This document shows positions 7,283 to 15,576 of a stretch of 28,613 bases of DNA, in pieces (the stretch's first letter is position 1; every line of letters starts with the position of its first letter). The notes under the pieces are model-generated. The model did no database searches, was not told the DNA's origin, and saw nothing but the letters and a program-made list of their open reading frames with translations. The position numbers and the translations under genes are program-made. Where the stretch lies: the NCBI GenBank assembly GCA_036741795.1, contig DAINRO010000027.1, positions 1 to 28,613 on the forward strand. Reading direction: 5' to 3'. The stretch comes from DATKKM01 sp036741795 (lineage in GTDB: Bacteria; Chloroflexota; Dehalococcoidia; SM23-28-2; RBG-16-64-32).

Positions 7283-8416
7283 TCACCACTGCACGAACAT
7301 CGGCATCACGACGTGCACGTAGCGTTCGTCGCCGACGGCGCGGATCACTCCCGGACTGGAAGGACTGGTCGTCTCAAGTTGCACCTTCGTGGCGCCGTCA
7401 AGCACTTCCAGGACGTCCTGCAGGTACTTGCTGTTGAACGCGATCTTCGAATCCTCCCCCTCAACCTCAACGTCCATCTCGCCCCGGTGCTCGCCGATCT
7501 CCTCGGCGCGCGCGGAAATCGTCATCTTGCCGTTGCCGCCCTCACCCGGTTCCACCTGCAGGCGGACGATGCCGGCGCCATCGCGGGCAAAGATTGAGGC
7601 AATTCGAGTCTCCTGCCGGAAGTCCTTGATCCCGATTTCGGTCTTCGTGTTGTAGGACTGAGGGATTAGCTGGCTGTAGTTGGGGAACGTCCCCTGGATC
7701 AGGGTCGCCACAATCTCCGCATTCGGCACCTTGAACAGCACCTGCGACCGCTGAGCGTTGATCGAGAACTGGACCGGGTCGCTGTCGTCACCGATTAGCC
7801 GCTCCACCTCGCGCAGAGCACGGGCGGGGATGATCACCTCGACCTTCTCCGGTACGTCGGCTTCCAAAGGTAGATGGTACACAGCCAGGCGGAAACCGTC
7901 GGCCGCCGCAAGCGTCAGGACGTTGCCCTCGGCCAGCGTGTGGATCCCCGTGAGGACTGGGCGGGTGTCGTCCGCCGCGGCCGCGAATTGCACTTGCTCG
8001 ATGGCGCGCTTGAGGGCCGCCGGGTCGAGCGTAAGGGTGAGGCCGTCTGCCACAGCAGGCACCGGCGGGAAGTCCTGCGCGTCCATTCCGGCCATGTTGG
8101 CGTCGTTGCGCGCGCACTCGATGTGCAGCTGCTTGCCACGTTCGCCCAGGTTGAGATCGATCTTCTCGTTCGGGAGCTGAGCCACCAGGTCCGTCAGCAG
8201 CCGCGCCGGCACCGTGACCGAACCCTCGGCCTCAATCGTCGCGCCGATCCAGCACGTAATAGCGATTGTGAGGTCGGTGGCGACGAGCTTGAGGCGCCCC
8301 TCATCGCTTTCTATCAGCACATGCGACGCCTGTGGGAGCGTGCTGCGAACGGGAACGGCGCGGCCAACTACCTGGAGGCCACGGTTAAGGTTCTCCTGGA
8401 GACACGAGACTTTCAT
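7283..8416 (-). CDS. dnaN: DNA polymerase III beta subunit (sliding clamp)
   Basis: A 377-residue protein of normal DnaN length, made of three similar clamp domains. It starts MKVSCLQENLNRGLQVVGRAVPVRSTLPQ, the usual opening strand and helix; the third domain ends ERYVHVVMPMFVQW, matching the family terminal YVIMPM segment. The dimeric ring encircles DNA and tethers the replicative polymerase and other clamp-binding proteins. The ATG at 8416 has AGGTAA about eight bases upstream. The gene is not next to dnaA or recF in this window; its neighbours are a membrane protein gene upstream and DUF1697 downstream, so the classical dnaA-dnaN-recF order appears broken here. Confidence 0.97.
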   Translation of the reverse strand: MKVSCLQENLNRGLQVVGRAVPVRSTLPQASHVLIESDEGRLKLVATDLTIAITCWIGATIEAEGSVTVPARLLTDLVAQLPNEKIDLNLGERGKQLHIECARNDANMAGMDAQDFPPVPAVADGLTLTLDPAALKRAIEQVQFAAAADDTRPVLTGIHTLAEGNVLTLAAADGFRLAVYHLPLEADVPEKVEVIIPARALREVERLIGDDSDPVQFSINAQRSQVLFKVPNAEIVATLIQGTFPNYSQLIPQSYNTKTEIGIKDFRQETRIASIFARDGAGIVRLQVEPGEGGNGKMTISARAEEIGEHRGEMDVEVEGEDSKIAFNSKYLQDVLEVLDGATKVQLETTSPSSPGVIRAVGDERYVHVVMPMFVQW

Positions 8417-8459
8417 AACTGCTTACCTGCTTTAGCAATTGGGGCTGCGGGACGCCACG

Positions 8460-8465
8460 AGTATA
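8460..8465 (-). promoter_or_regulatory. Possible -10 box for dnaN
   Basis: The minus strand reads TATACT here, 44 bases before the dnaN ATG. No good -35 lies 17 bases upstream (TTTCGC), and that position falls inside a terminator-like hairpin. It is plausible but weak. Confidence 0.35.
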
Positions 8466-8469
8466 GCGA

Positions 8470-8502
8470 AGGGCGGAGCCCCGCGAAAGAGGTCTCCGCC
8501 CT
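8470..8502 (-). terminator. Hairpin between the membrane protein gene and dnaN
   Basis: A perfect 9-bp inverted repeat (AGGGCGGAG at 8470-8478 with CTCCGCCCT at 8494-8502) encloses a 15-base loop that can add two more G-C pairs. It begins 28 bases after the membrane protein stop on the minus strand. The following sequence is not strongly T-rich, so termination may be partial. Confidence 0.5.
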
Positions 8503-8530
8503 GTGTTGACAACTTGTTTGCGGTGTGCGG

Positions 8531-9241
8531 TCAGTCAGCCGGTGGCGGTTCCTTCATCATGAGCATCCTCACCGAAGAGATCAGGACGAAGAGCAGCAAC
8601 AGCGGATATCCGATGAACCCAAACATCGCGATCGCGCCCTCGTCGTCGCCATCAATTGGCCACGCTGATCCGATCAGCAGCAGGATGGCGGCGATCAGCG
8701 CGAGCCCTCCGAGCCATCGCCAGAGCACGCCGGTCCGGGCGACGACAAATCCAGCCGACCCGATGAACAGCGCGAGAGCGAAGCTAGAGATCACGAAACC
8801 CTGCGCATCCAGATCCATCAGGAGGACGACCGTCGAGTCGCTCAGGTCCGGGTTGTCTTTCAAGCCCAATGCCAGCGTGGCCCAGGCCAGGCCGGCGACA
8901 CCCGCAAAAGCTACTCCCAGCAATGCGCCGGTGTAAGCCATGTGCGACCAGATGGGTGGATCGCCTTCCGCCCTTCGCAGCAGCGCCACCAGCCCAATCG
9001 CGTACGGCAGGAAGAATATGACGAAGGCGATCCCAAGGATGTAATCGCCGATCAGGTACGTGTCCCCGTCCTCCACCCAGTACTTTCGAATCTCCTCGAT
9101 ATCGTCGCCACGAGTTGGGGAGTCTCCCTGGATAATGATCGCCCCGATTACGAAGAGAATCGCCCAGATGATCCCGTCCACCCCCGCGAATCGCCACCAA
9201 TTTGGCCAGATTCGGTTTCCTGATTGCGTCGCAACGGCCAT
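8531..9241 (-). CDS. Multi-pass membrane protein, unknown function
   Basis: A 236-residue protein with about six predicted membrane segments (near residues 20-38, 63-85, 99-122, 145-165, 170-190 and 208-225). Between the first two lies an acidic extracytoplasmic-type loop, GDSPTRGDDIEEIRKYWVEDGD. It resembles DUF4386-like or general membrane proteins found in actinobacteria and Chloroflexota, but I cannot name the family firmly. The start is ATG 9241, with AAGGAGG seven bases upstream at 9249-9255; an in-frame start 13 codons further upstream is less well supported. An inverted repeat lies over this ribosome binding site. It stands alone between hemL and dnaN. Confidence 0.82.
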   Translation of the reverse strand: MAVATQSGNRIWPNWWRFAGVDGIIWAILFVIGAIIIQGDSPTRGDDIEEIRKYWVEDGDTYLIGDYILGIAFVIFFLPYAIGLVALLRRAEGDPPIWSHMAYTGALLGVAFAGVAGLAWATLALGLKDNPDLSDSTVVLLMDLDAQGFVISSFALALFIGSAGFVVARTGVLWRWLGGLALIAAILLLIGSAWPIDGDDEGAIAMFGFIGYPLLLLFVLISSVRMLMMKEPPPAD

Positions 9242-9248
9242 ATTGCTG

Positions 9249-9281
9249 CCTCCTTGAGAGCAAGTGCTTACTGGTCTCAAG
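9249..9281 (-). promoter_or_regulatory. Ribosome binding site with an overlapping 5' UTR hairpin
   Basis: On the minus strand CTTGAGA (9281-9275) can pair with TCTCAAG (9259-9253) across a 15-base loop. The 3' arm shares its AAG with the AAGGAGG ribosome binding site (9255-9249), so folding could limit ribosome access. Whether this regulates the membrane protein gene is speculative. Confidence 0.35.
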
Positions 9282-9319
9282 AACGCAGCCGGAGCTATAG
9301 AGGTTATACGGACCGTCTA

Positions 9320-10616
<1,297 letters not shown>

Positions 10617-10624
<8 letters not shown>

Positions 10625-11345
10625 CGCCGGGCACCAGCAACGGAACCATTTCCGACAGCGAGCGCACTCGGAAGTCCGGGTACGGTATCTTGCGCGGCTT
10701 CCGCAACCACGATCGGTTCACCCACACGGTGGGCATCCCGGCGCGCTTCGGGCCCAGTACGTCGGGTATCGGGTTGTCTCCCGCGTAGAGAATTTCGCCC
10801 GGCGCCAGCTTCAGCCTCTCCGCGAGGTAATGGAAGATCGCCGGATTCGGCTTGATCGCATGCGCTTGCTCGGAGCTAACGACTATCTCGAAGTCCAGCC
10901 CGTTGCGCTCCAGGCACTCGTTCAGGAAATCGTCGTCCGCGTTCGACATCAGGGCCACCTCGTAGCTTCCGCGCAACAGGTCGACGACCGCGCGGGCATC
11001 TGGAAACGCTGGGGCGGTGCTAAGGCGGCGCTTCAGGTGCATGGCAGCGGCCCATGCGTCGCCCTGAAGACCAAGGTGCTCGAACACATGCACGAACTGG
11101 TCCGCCCACGCCTGGTCGTAGCGCTTGTACACGGGGTCTTCGTGGTGCTCCGAGCGCATCAAGTAAGAAGCCTTCAGAAAGCGCTGCCAGAGGTCAGCGG
11201 CGTCGGCTTCCAGGTCTTGCTGGGCGCAAATCTCCGCCATCGTCGCGATGAAGTCCGGCTCCGTGAAGTCGAACAACGTACCGTAGCCATCGAAGGCGAT
11301 AGCCTTGATATTGCGGAGGACTTCACGCGACTGAGCACGCGTCAT
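10617..11345 (-). CDS. HAD-superfamily hydrolase, haloacid dehalogenase type II-like
   Basis: A 242-residue HAD hydrolase. Motif I reads AIAFDGYGTLFDF with nucleophile D19; having Y-G-T after the aspartate (FDxYGTL) is the style of L-2-haloacid dehalogenases and their relatives. Motif II is SNADDD, motif III the lysine in AIKPNPAIF, and motif IV YAGDNPIPDVLGPKRAGM. A helical cap lies at about residues 25-115. The ending SLSEMVPLL is common in this group. It may act on a phosphorylated metabolite or haloacid. It overlaps hemL by eight bases; a link to tetrapyrrole synthesis is not supported beyond that proximity. Confidence 0.9.
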
Positions 11346-11386
11346 GGAAGCATCTTACCGGGCGGGCAATCGGCGTGGATGTTGGT

Positions 11387-11959
11387 CTAGTAGCCGATCA
11401 GTTCCATCTCGGACGCCGGGATGAACTTCCGCCAGCCGTCGTTACCCTCGAGGTAGTGGTAGAACGTCCGGAAGTAGCTGTACGTCGGCATGTACGGCTC
11501 GTGACGCAGGTTCATCCGCGCCTCTTCCGGTGTGCGGCCCGCCTTGTGGTGGTTGCAGCCCTTGCACGCCGCAACGACGTTCTCCCAGCTGTGCCCACCC
11601 CCGCGGTGCCGGGGCATCACGTGATCCAGGGTCAGGTCCTTCGTCTGCTTCCCGCAGTACTGGCAAGTGTATTTGTCACGCAGGAAGATGTCCCGTCGCG
11701 TAAGCCGTCCCTGCGGACGAGGCCTCCGGATCAGGTAGATCAGGCGGATGACCGAGGGGAGTTCGAACTTCATGGTCGGCGTGTGGATGTAACCACGGCC
11801 GTTTTCGATGAGTTCTGCCTTGCCGCGGTCGAGCAGCACCAGTGCCCGCCTCGCGTTGCACACGTTGAGAGGCTCGAAATTCTGGTTCAGTACTAGTACC
11901 GGTAATCGTGGCCCCATTGGAACATTACCAATCGCAATCATCCTAGCAGACTTATTCAA
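11387..11959 (-). CDS. HNH endonuclease family protein
   Basis: A protein of up to 190 residues. An N-terminal part with VLVLNQNFEPLNVCNARRALVLL and KAELIENG (about 21-55) precedes a zinc-bound HNH domain: CQYCG (C99, C102), the LDHV pair (112-113), HSWENVVAACKGCNHHKAG (N127, C132, C135). This architecture is common as a stand-alone protein in Chloroflexota and cyanobacteria. A nuclease activity is expected from the fold, but the cellular role is not known. The start is uncertain: TTG 11959, ATG 11941 (MIAIGNVPMG) and ATG 11917 are in frame, and none has a clear ribosome binding site. It lies 27 bases after cvpA. Confidence 0.9.
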   Translation of the reverse strand: MNKSARMIAIGNVPMGPRLPVLVLNQNFEPLNVCNARRALVLLDRGKAELIENGRGYIHTPTMKFELPSVIRLIYLIRRPRPQGRLTRRDIFLRDKYTCQYCGKQTKDLTLDHVMPRHRGGGHSWENVVAACKGCNHHKAGRTPEEARMNLRHEPYMPTYSYFRTFYHYLEGNDGWRKFIPASEMELIGY

Positions 11960-11986
11960 ACCCTAGCAATTTGGACTTAACGCCGG

Positions 11987-12520
11987 TTATGACGGCGGAG
12001 GAGGCGGGGGCGGGGGCGGCGGCACCAGGAAATCGTCGATCCTATCCTCGATTTCTGCGGGTAAAACGGCCAGCAAGAACGACCAATCGTCGACGAAATT
12101 CCAGGCGAGACTCGAATCGGCCACAGCCTGCTCGAAGCCGAGGCTCGGGTACGCTGCGAAGGCGATGAGCAACACCTGCACCACGATGACTCCCTTGAGG
12201 AACCCGAATATGGCGCCGCCGGGCTTGTCCCACCATCCGATCATCAGCAGGGTGAGGCTGGTCCTTAGCATGATCGTGACGATCTGACCCAACAGGTAAA
12301 CGCACCCGAAAAGCACGAGGAACGCCACCGCATCAGCGGCCTCAGGGTTGCTTATGAAGATCTCCACTGTGTGCGAGAACCGTTCGTAGAGCGCCCCCGC
12401 GACAATCACGCCTGCGATGGTCGCGGCAAGCGTCACCACCCCACGCACGAGGCCCGCCGAGTACCCCGAGAGGACGAACCCGGCGATGAGGATGATGATC
12501 GTGAAATCGAGCCAGTTCAT
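11987..12520 (-). CDS. CvpA family membrane protein with a ten-proline tail
   Basis: A 177-residue protein with four membrane helices near residues 4-20, 24-44, 62-85 and 100-122, in the CvpA pattern: MNWLDFTIIILIAGFVLSGY at the start, then the amphipathic GWWDKPGGAIFGFLKGVIVV. CvpA proteins are linked to colicin V production and envelope stress tolerance. The C terminus ends in ten consecutive prolines and a serine just before the stop, encoded by mixed CCG, CCC and CCT codons. Ribosomes would need elongation factor P to translate this. It sits between cimA and the HNH gene on the same strand. Confidence 0.88.
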   Translation of the reverse strand: MNWLDFTIIILIAGFVLSGYSAGLVRGVVTLAATIAGVIVAGALYERFSHTVEIFISNPEAADAVAFLVLFGCVYLLGQIVTIMLRTSLTLLMIGWWDKPGGAIFGFLKGVIVVQVLLIAFAAYPSLGFEQAVADSSLAWNFVDDWSFLLAVLPAEIEDRIDDFLVPPPPPPPPPPS

Positions 12521-12571
12521 GGGCGCTGAAGAATAGAACGCCCCAATGCTGAGGTGGTTGCCACTATCGGA

Positions 12572-14242
12572 TTAGTCTGCGGAACCGATGGGATGGTGCT
12601 TGACCAGCCAGTATTCCAGGCTGTCCGCCAGCGCTAGCCAGGACGCCTCGATGACGTCTGTTGACGACCCCACGGTGGTCCATGTCTCGTCGCCGTCCGT
12701 GCTCTCGATCAGGACGCGAGTGTTGGCGCCTGTTCCCGCGGCTGGATCAATGATGCGGACCTTGTAGTCCACGAGGTGCAAGCTGCGGATGTCCGGGTAG
12801 AACTGGACGAGCGCCTTACGCACGGCGCCGTCAAGCGCGTTCACCGGCCCGTTGCCTTCGTCCGCGGTGATGAAAGTCTCCTCTCCCACTCGCACCTTGA
12901 CCATAGCCTCGGACACCATCTCCCGGCGGTCGTCGCCCGGCTTTGCGCCGCGGGCCAAATGGTGCCGTCGTTCCACCACCATAAAGTCCACCAGTTCGAA
13001 CGGAGCCTGATACCCGGGCCGGCTGCGGCGCACGAGCAACGCAAACGACGCTTCCGCGCCTTCGTAAGCGTACCCTTTTGCCTCCATGCGCTTGATCAGG
13101 TCCAGCAGTCCGCGAATATCCTCCTTGCTCAGGTCGAGGTCAGCACCTTGCTCCTCCAGCTTCGCGGTGATGCTGTGCCGCCCCGCCAGTTCCGACACGA
13201 TTATCCGCGTGTCGTTACCGACGAGCGCCGGGTCGATGTGCTGGTATGACCAGCCCTGCTTGATGACGGCTGCCACGTGCAGGCCCGCCTTGTGCGTGAA
13301 CGCCGCGGAGCCGACGTACGGTTGGCGCCCACTGGGCGGGATGTTTGCGATCTCGCTGACGTAGTGTGATACCTCGGCGAGGTGCTGGAGCTGTTCATCG
13401 GTCACACAGTCGATCCCCAGCTTCAGCTTGAGGTTGGCGACGATGCTGAACATGTTGGCGTTGCCGCTCATGTCGCCATAGCCGTTAGCCGCCCCCTGCA
13501 CGTGCGTGGCACCGGCTTCGACACCCGCGAGGCTGTTCGCGACGGCGACGTCCGCGCCGTTGTGAGCGTGAACGCCCACCTGGCACTGCATCTGATCCAC
13601 GACTGTCCGCGTGATCTCGGCAAACTTTGAAGTCACCATTCCACCGTTCGTGTCGCAGAGGACGACGCAGTCCACACCGGCGCCTACAGCCGTCTTCAGG
13701 CACTGGAGCGAATAGTCCTTGTCACTGACGAATCCATCGAAGAAGTGCTCGGCGTCGAAGAACACTGTCAGCCCCTTGCCCTTGAGGAAGCGTATCGAGT
13801 CCGCCAGCATCGCCAGGTTCTCCTCCACCGTTGTCTCCAACACCTCCGTGACCTGGCGGTCGCTGGCTTTGCCGACGATAGTCACAACCTTCGTCTTCGC
13901 ATCGACGAGCGCCTTCAGGTTGGGATCGGCGTCTGCTGTCGCACCCGCGCGACGAGTTGACCCGAACGCGGCGATCGTGGCGTTTCGCAGGTTCAACTCA
14001 CTGATGCGTGCGAAGAATTCCGCGTCCTTGGGGTTCGATCCGGGCCACCCGCCCTCGATGTAATGGACGCCGATATCGTCCAGCCTGCGGGCGATCTTCA
14101 GCTTGTCCTCGACGGACAAACTGATCCCCTCCATCTGGGTGCCGTCACGCAGCGTCGTATCGTAAAGCTCAACCTTCGCAGGCACAGTAAGACCAGTGTA
14201 TAGAAGGCCATTCGCTGGGTGTAGGGGCGTAGCAACCGACAC
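12572..14242 (-). CDS. cimA: Citramalate synthase (isopropylmalate synthase family)
   Basis: A 556-residue enzyme of the DRE-TIM metallolyase family. The catalytic motif YDTTLRDGTQMEGISLSVEDK begins near residue 27, followed by YIEGGWPGSNPKD, typical of the CimA branch. The metal-binding HAH lies in VGVHAHNGADVAVANSLAGVEAGATHVQG. The C-terminal 150 residues form the LeuA-like regulatory domain ending WLALADSLEYWL. It condenses pyruvate and acetyl-CoA to citramalate, the threonine-independent route to isoleucine. The GTG start at 14242 lies within an inverted-repeat element, so the first ten codons come from the repeat. A second GTG at 14185, giving MPAKVELYDTT, sits where family members usually begin. 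The function is firm, the start is not. Confidence 0.93.
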   Translation of the reverse strand: MSVATPLHPANGLLYTGLTVPAKVELYDTTLRDGTQMEGISLSVEDKLKIARRLDDIGVHYIEGGWPGSNPKDAEFFARISELNLRNATIAAFGSTRRAGATADADPNLKALVDAKTKVVTIVGKASDRQVTEVLETTVEENLAMLADSIRFLKGKGLTVFFDAEHFFDGFVSDKDYSLQCLKTAVGAGVDCVVLCDTNGGMVTSKFAEITRTVVDQMQCQVGVHAHNGADVAVANSLAGVEAGATHVQGAANGYGDMSGNANMFSIVANLKLKLGIDCVTDEQLQHLAEVSHYVSEIANIPPSGRQPYVGSAAFTHKAGLHVAAVIKQGWSYQHIDPALVGNDTRIIVSELAGRHSITAKLEEQGADLDLSKEDIRGLLDLIKRMEAKGYAYEGAEASFALLVRRSRPGYQAPFELVDFMVVERRHHLARGAKPGDDRREMVSEAMVKVRVGEETFITADEGNGPVNALDGAVRKALVQFYPDIRSLHLVDYKVRIIDPAAGTGANTRVLIESTDGDETWTTVGSSTDVIEASWLALADSLEYWLVKHHPIGSAD

Positions 14243-14290
14243 CCCATGCGTCGCGATCCTACGATACGTCGGCGGTTGCTACGCCCCTAC
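14221..14290. repeat. 70-bp palindromic element with perfect 18-bp inverted repeats
   Basis: GTAGGGGCGTAGCAACCG at 14221-14238 is exactly complementary to the sequence at 14273-14290, with 34 bases between the arms. The element fills the space between the nitroreductase and cimA. The TAG stop of the nitroreductase (14289-14287) lies in the right arm, and the presumed GTG start of cimA (14242-14240) lies in the loop. It resembles REP- or MITE-like palindromes of the GTAGGGGCGTA type. No second full copy is in this window. Confidence 0.85.
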
Positions 14291-14799
14291 GAGCCCTCTT
14301 CCTCGCCACTCCAGCGCTCCCACTGCACGTAGTCGTCGTAAGGCTTGCGCCCACGCCCCAGCGACATAGGGACGTTTGGATCCGGGTGACCCAGGGCAAT
14401 CACCATCGAGATGCGCCAGCCGTCCGGCAACCCCAGCGACTCCCGCCCGCAGTCCTCGTGGTGTATCCGCACCGGGCACGATGCCAACCCCTCGTTCCAG
14501 GCTGCCACCATGATGTTCTGCGCCGCCCGGCCGGCGTCGAAATCCATCCCTTCCGGGTTCAGGCATACGGCAATGGCCGCGGTCGCCGGCCCCAGCGGTT
14601 CCGCAAAGTCCCCGCACTTCGCCAGGTCCGCCATGTTCTCCTTGTCCACAATGACGACGAAGCGCACCGGCTGGCGGTTCTTGCTGCTGCCCGCCATCCG
14701 CCCTGCCTGCGCCAGCCGCCGCAGGACCTCCTCGGAGACCGGCTCGGCCGTGTATGACCGCGTGTCGCGTTTCGTGACGATGGCCTTGTAGGCGTCCAT
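14287..14799 (-). CDS. Nitroreductase family protein
   Basis: A 170-residue FMN-type nitroreductase-fold protein. The N terminus AIVTKRDTRSYTAEPVSEEVLRRLAQAGRMAGSSKNRQPVRFVVI is the classical FMN-phosphate and dimer segment (R-x-x-R-x-Y, then SSKNRQP). Further on come DAGRAAQNIMVAAWNEGLASCPV and the terminal ISMVIALGHPDP. It is a little short for the family, which is often near 190-220 residues. It likely reduces nitro, quinone or related compounds with NAD(P)H or F420; the substrate is unknown. The ATG at 14799 has TGGAG six bases upstream. The last residues (EEEGS) and the stop come from the adjoining palindromic element, so the natural C terminus may have been altered by its insertion. Confidence 0.88.
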   Translation of the reverse strand: MDAYKAIVTKRDTRSYTAEPVSEEVLRRLAQAGRMAGSSKNRQPVRFVVIVDKENMADLAKCGDFAEPLGPATAAIAVCLNPEGMDFDAGRAAQNIMVAAWNEGLASCPVRIHHEDCGRESLGLPDGWRISMVIALGHPDPNVPMSLGRGRKPYDDYVQWERWSGEEEGS

Positions 14800-14839
14800 G
14801 GCTCACTCCATCTGCTAGAATCTCGCGGAGGCTCGCAAA

Positions 14840-15313
14840 TTGCGGCAGTTCACATACTACACGTACGTACAGCACACAGAACCTCCGTGGGATTACGATG
14901 TCCCGCTATGGATTAGGCTTCTCGTCCGTTGGGGGATCACGGTGGTCGGATTTCTCGCCGCCGAGTGGTTCGTCAACGACGTCTGGTACGACGGCGATCC
15001 GTGGTTCGTGGACTCCTTGCGTGACCTTGCCCTCGCGTCCCTCTTTTACGTGATTATGAGGGCCTTCTTCCGACCGATCCTCATCCTTCTGACTTGCCCC
15101 CTGCAGATCCTAACGCTGGGCCTCTTCCTCTTTGTCGTCAACGCGATGATCGTGATGCTGACCGAGGTCGTTTGCGACTGGCTGAACATCGGGTTCGCCG
15201 TGGACGGGTTCTGGCCGGCATTCATCGGAGCGCTGGTCATCTCCCTCGTCTCGTTCGTGATTTCGCGAATCGTGCGGCGCAACCCGTTCCGGAAACCGAC
15301 GACGCTCTATTAA
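14840..15313 (+). CDS. Phage-holin-family (PF04020-like) membrane protein
   Basis: A 157-residue membrane protein. The C-terminal 110 residues match the holin superfamily IV pattern: IMRAFFRPILILLTCPLQILTLGLFLFVVNAMIVMLTEVV, then a short loop with FAVDGFWPAFIGALVISLVSFVISRIVRR. Four membrane helices are expected. The N terminus is about 40 residues longer than usual, with an aromatic-rich stretch (TYYTYVQH). Despite the name, this family is widespread in chromosomes without phage and has no established function here; no phage genes surround it. The start is TTG 14840, supported by GGAGG at 14827-14831. It is divergent from the nitroreductase and its TAA stop overlaps the stop of the convergent DUF1059 gene. 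Confidence 0.85.
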   Translation: MRQFTYYTYVQHTEPPWDYDVPLWIRLLVRWGITVVGFLAAEWFVNDVWYDGDPWFVDSLRDLALASLFYVIMRAFFRPILILLTCPLQILTLGLFLFVVNAMIVMLTEVVCDWLNIGFAVDGFWPAFIGALVISLVSFVISRIVRRNPFRKPTTLY

Positions 15314-15496
15314 GCGGCTTCCTCCTCGATGTTCGCCTTGATCATCGCGATCAACTCGGGGCGTGACTTCCGTGAAGCCGTGCTCTTTGGCGTGCGCCTC
15401 AGCGTTCTTGAGCAACTCTTCCTCGGTTTCGCCGCGGACGATGTGACCGCACCCGCTCTCGGGATTCACTTTGCCGCAATCGATGATCTTTCCCAT
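15310..15496 (-). CDS. DUF1059 small protein, interrupted by an apparent one-base frameshift
   Basis: From ATG 15496, with a strong AAGGAGG ribosome binding site, the first 46 residues (MGKIIDCGKVNPESGCGHIV, then RGETEEELLKNAEAHAKEHG, then FTEVTP) are a standard DUF1059 protein. At 15358-15361 the coding strand has CCCC. Removing one C restores a continuous frame reading ELIAMIKANIEEEAA and a TAA at 15312-15310, giving 61 residues, the normal family length and ending. Read as given, translation runs on out of frame to 15110 across the antisense of the holin-family gene with a low-complexity charged tail. The likely explanations are a sequencing error in a homopolymer or a recent mutation. The family function is unknown. 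Confidence 0.8.
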
Positions 15497-15539
15497 GTCC
15501 TGCCTCCTTCTAATCGCAAGTACAGGTTAGCACCGGGGC

Positions 15540-15569
15540 TTACAACGCACGGAGCGGGGTGCTTAGAAT
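15540..15569 (+). promoter_or_regulatory. Candidate promoter of the hopanoid operon
   Basis: TTACAA at 15540-15545 and TAGAAT at 15564-15569 are separated by 18 bases, close to the sigma-70 consensus. The hpnC ATG at 15577 begins seven bases after the -10 box, about where transcription should start, so the transcript may be leaderless. Confidence 0.55.
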
Positions 15570-15576
15570 AGACTCG

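Noticed and set aside
8505..8510. TTGACA as a plus-strand -35 box
   Set aside because: No plus-strand gene follows within a sensible distance; the flanking genes are on the minus strand.
14840..15313. Prophage or lysis module suggested by the holin-family protein
   Set aside because: There are no phage genes nearby, and this family is common in chromosomes.
15110..15357. A C-terminal extension of the DUF1059 protein to 128 residues
   Set aside because: Past residue 46 the sequence leaves the family, becomes charged and low-complexity, and is antisense to the holin-family gene. A one-base shift explains it better.
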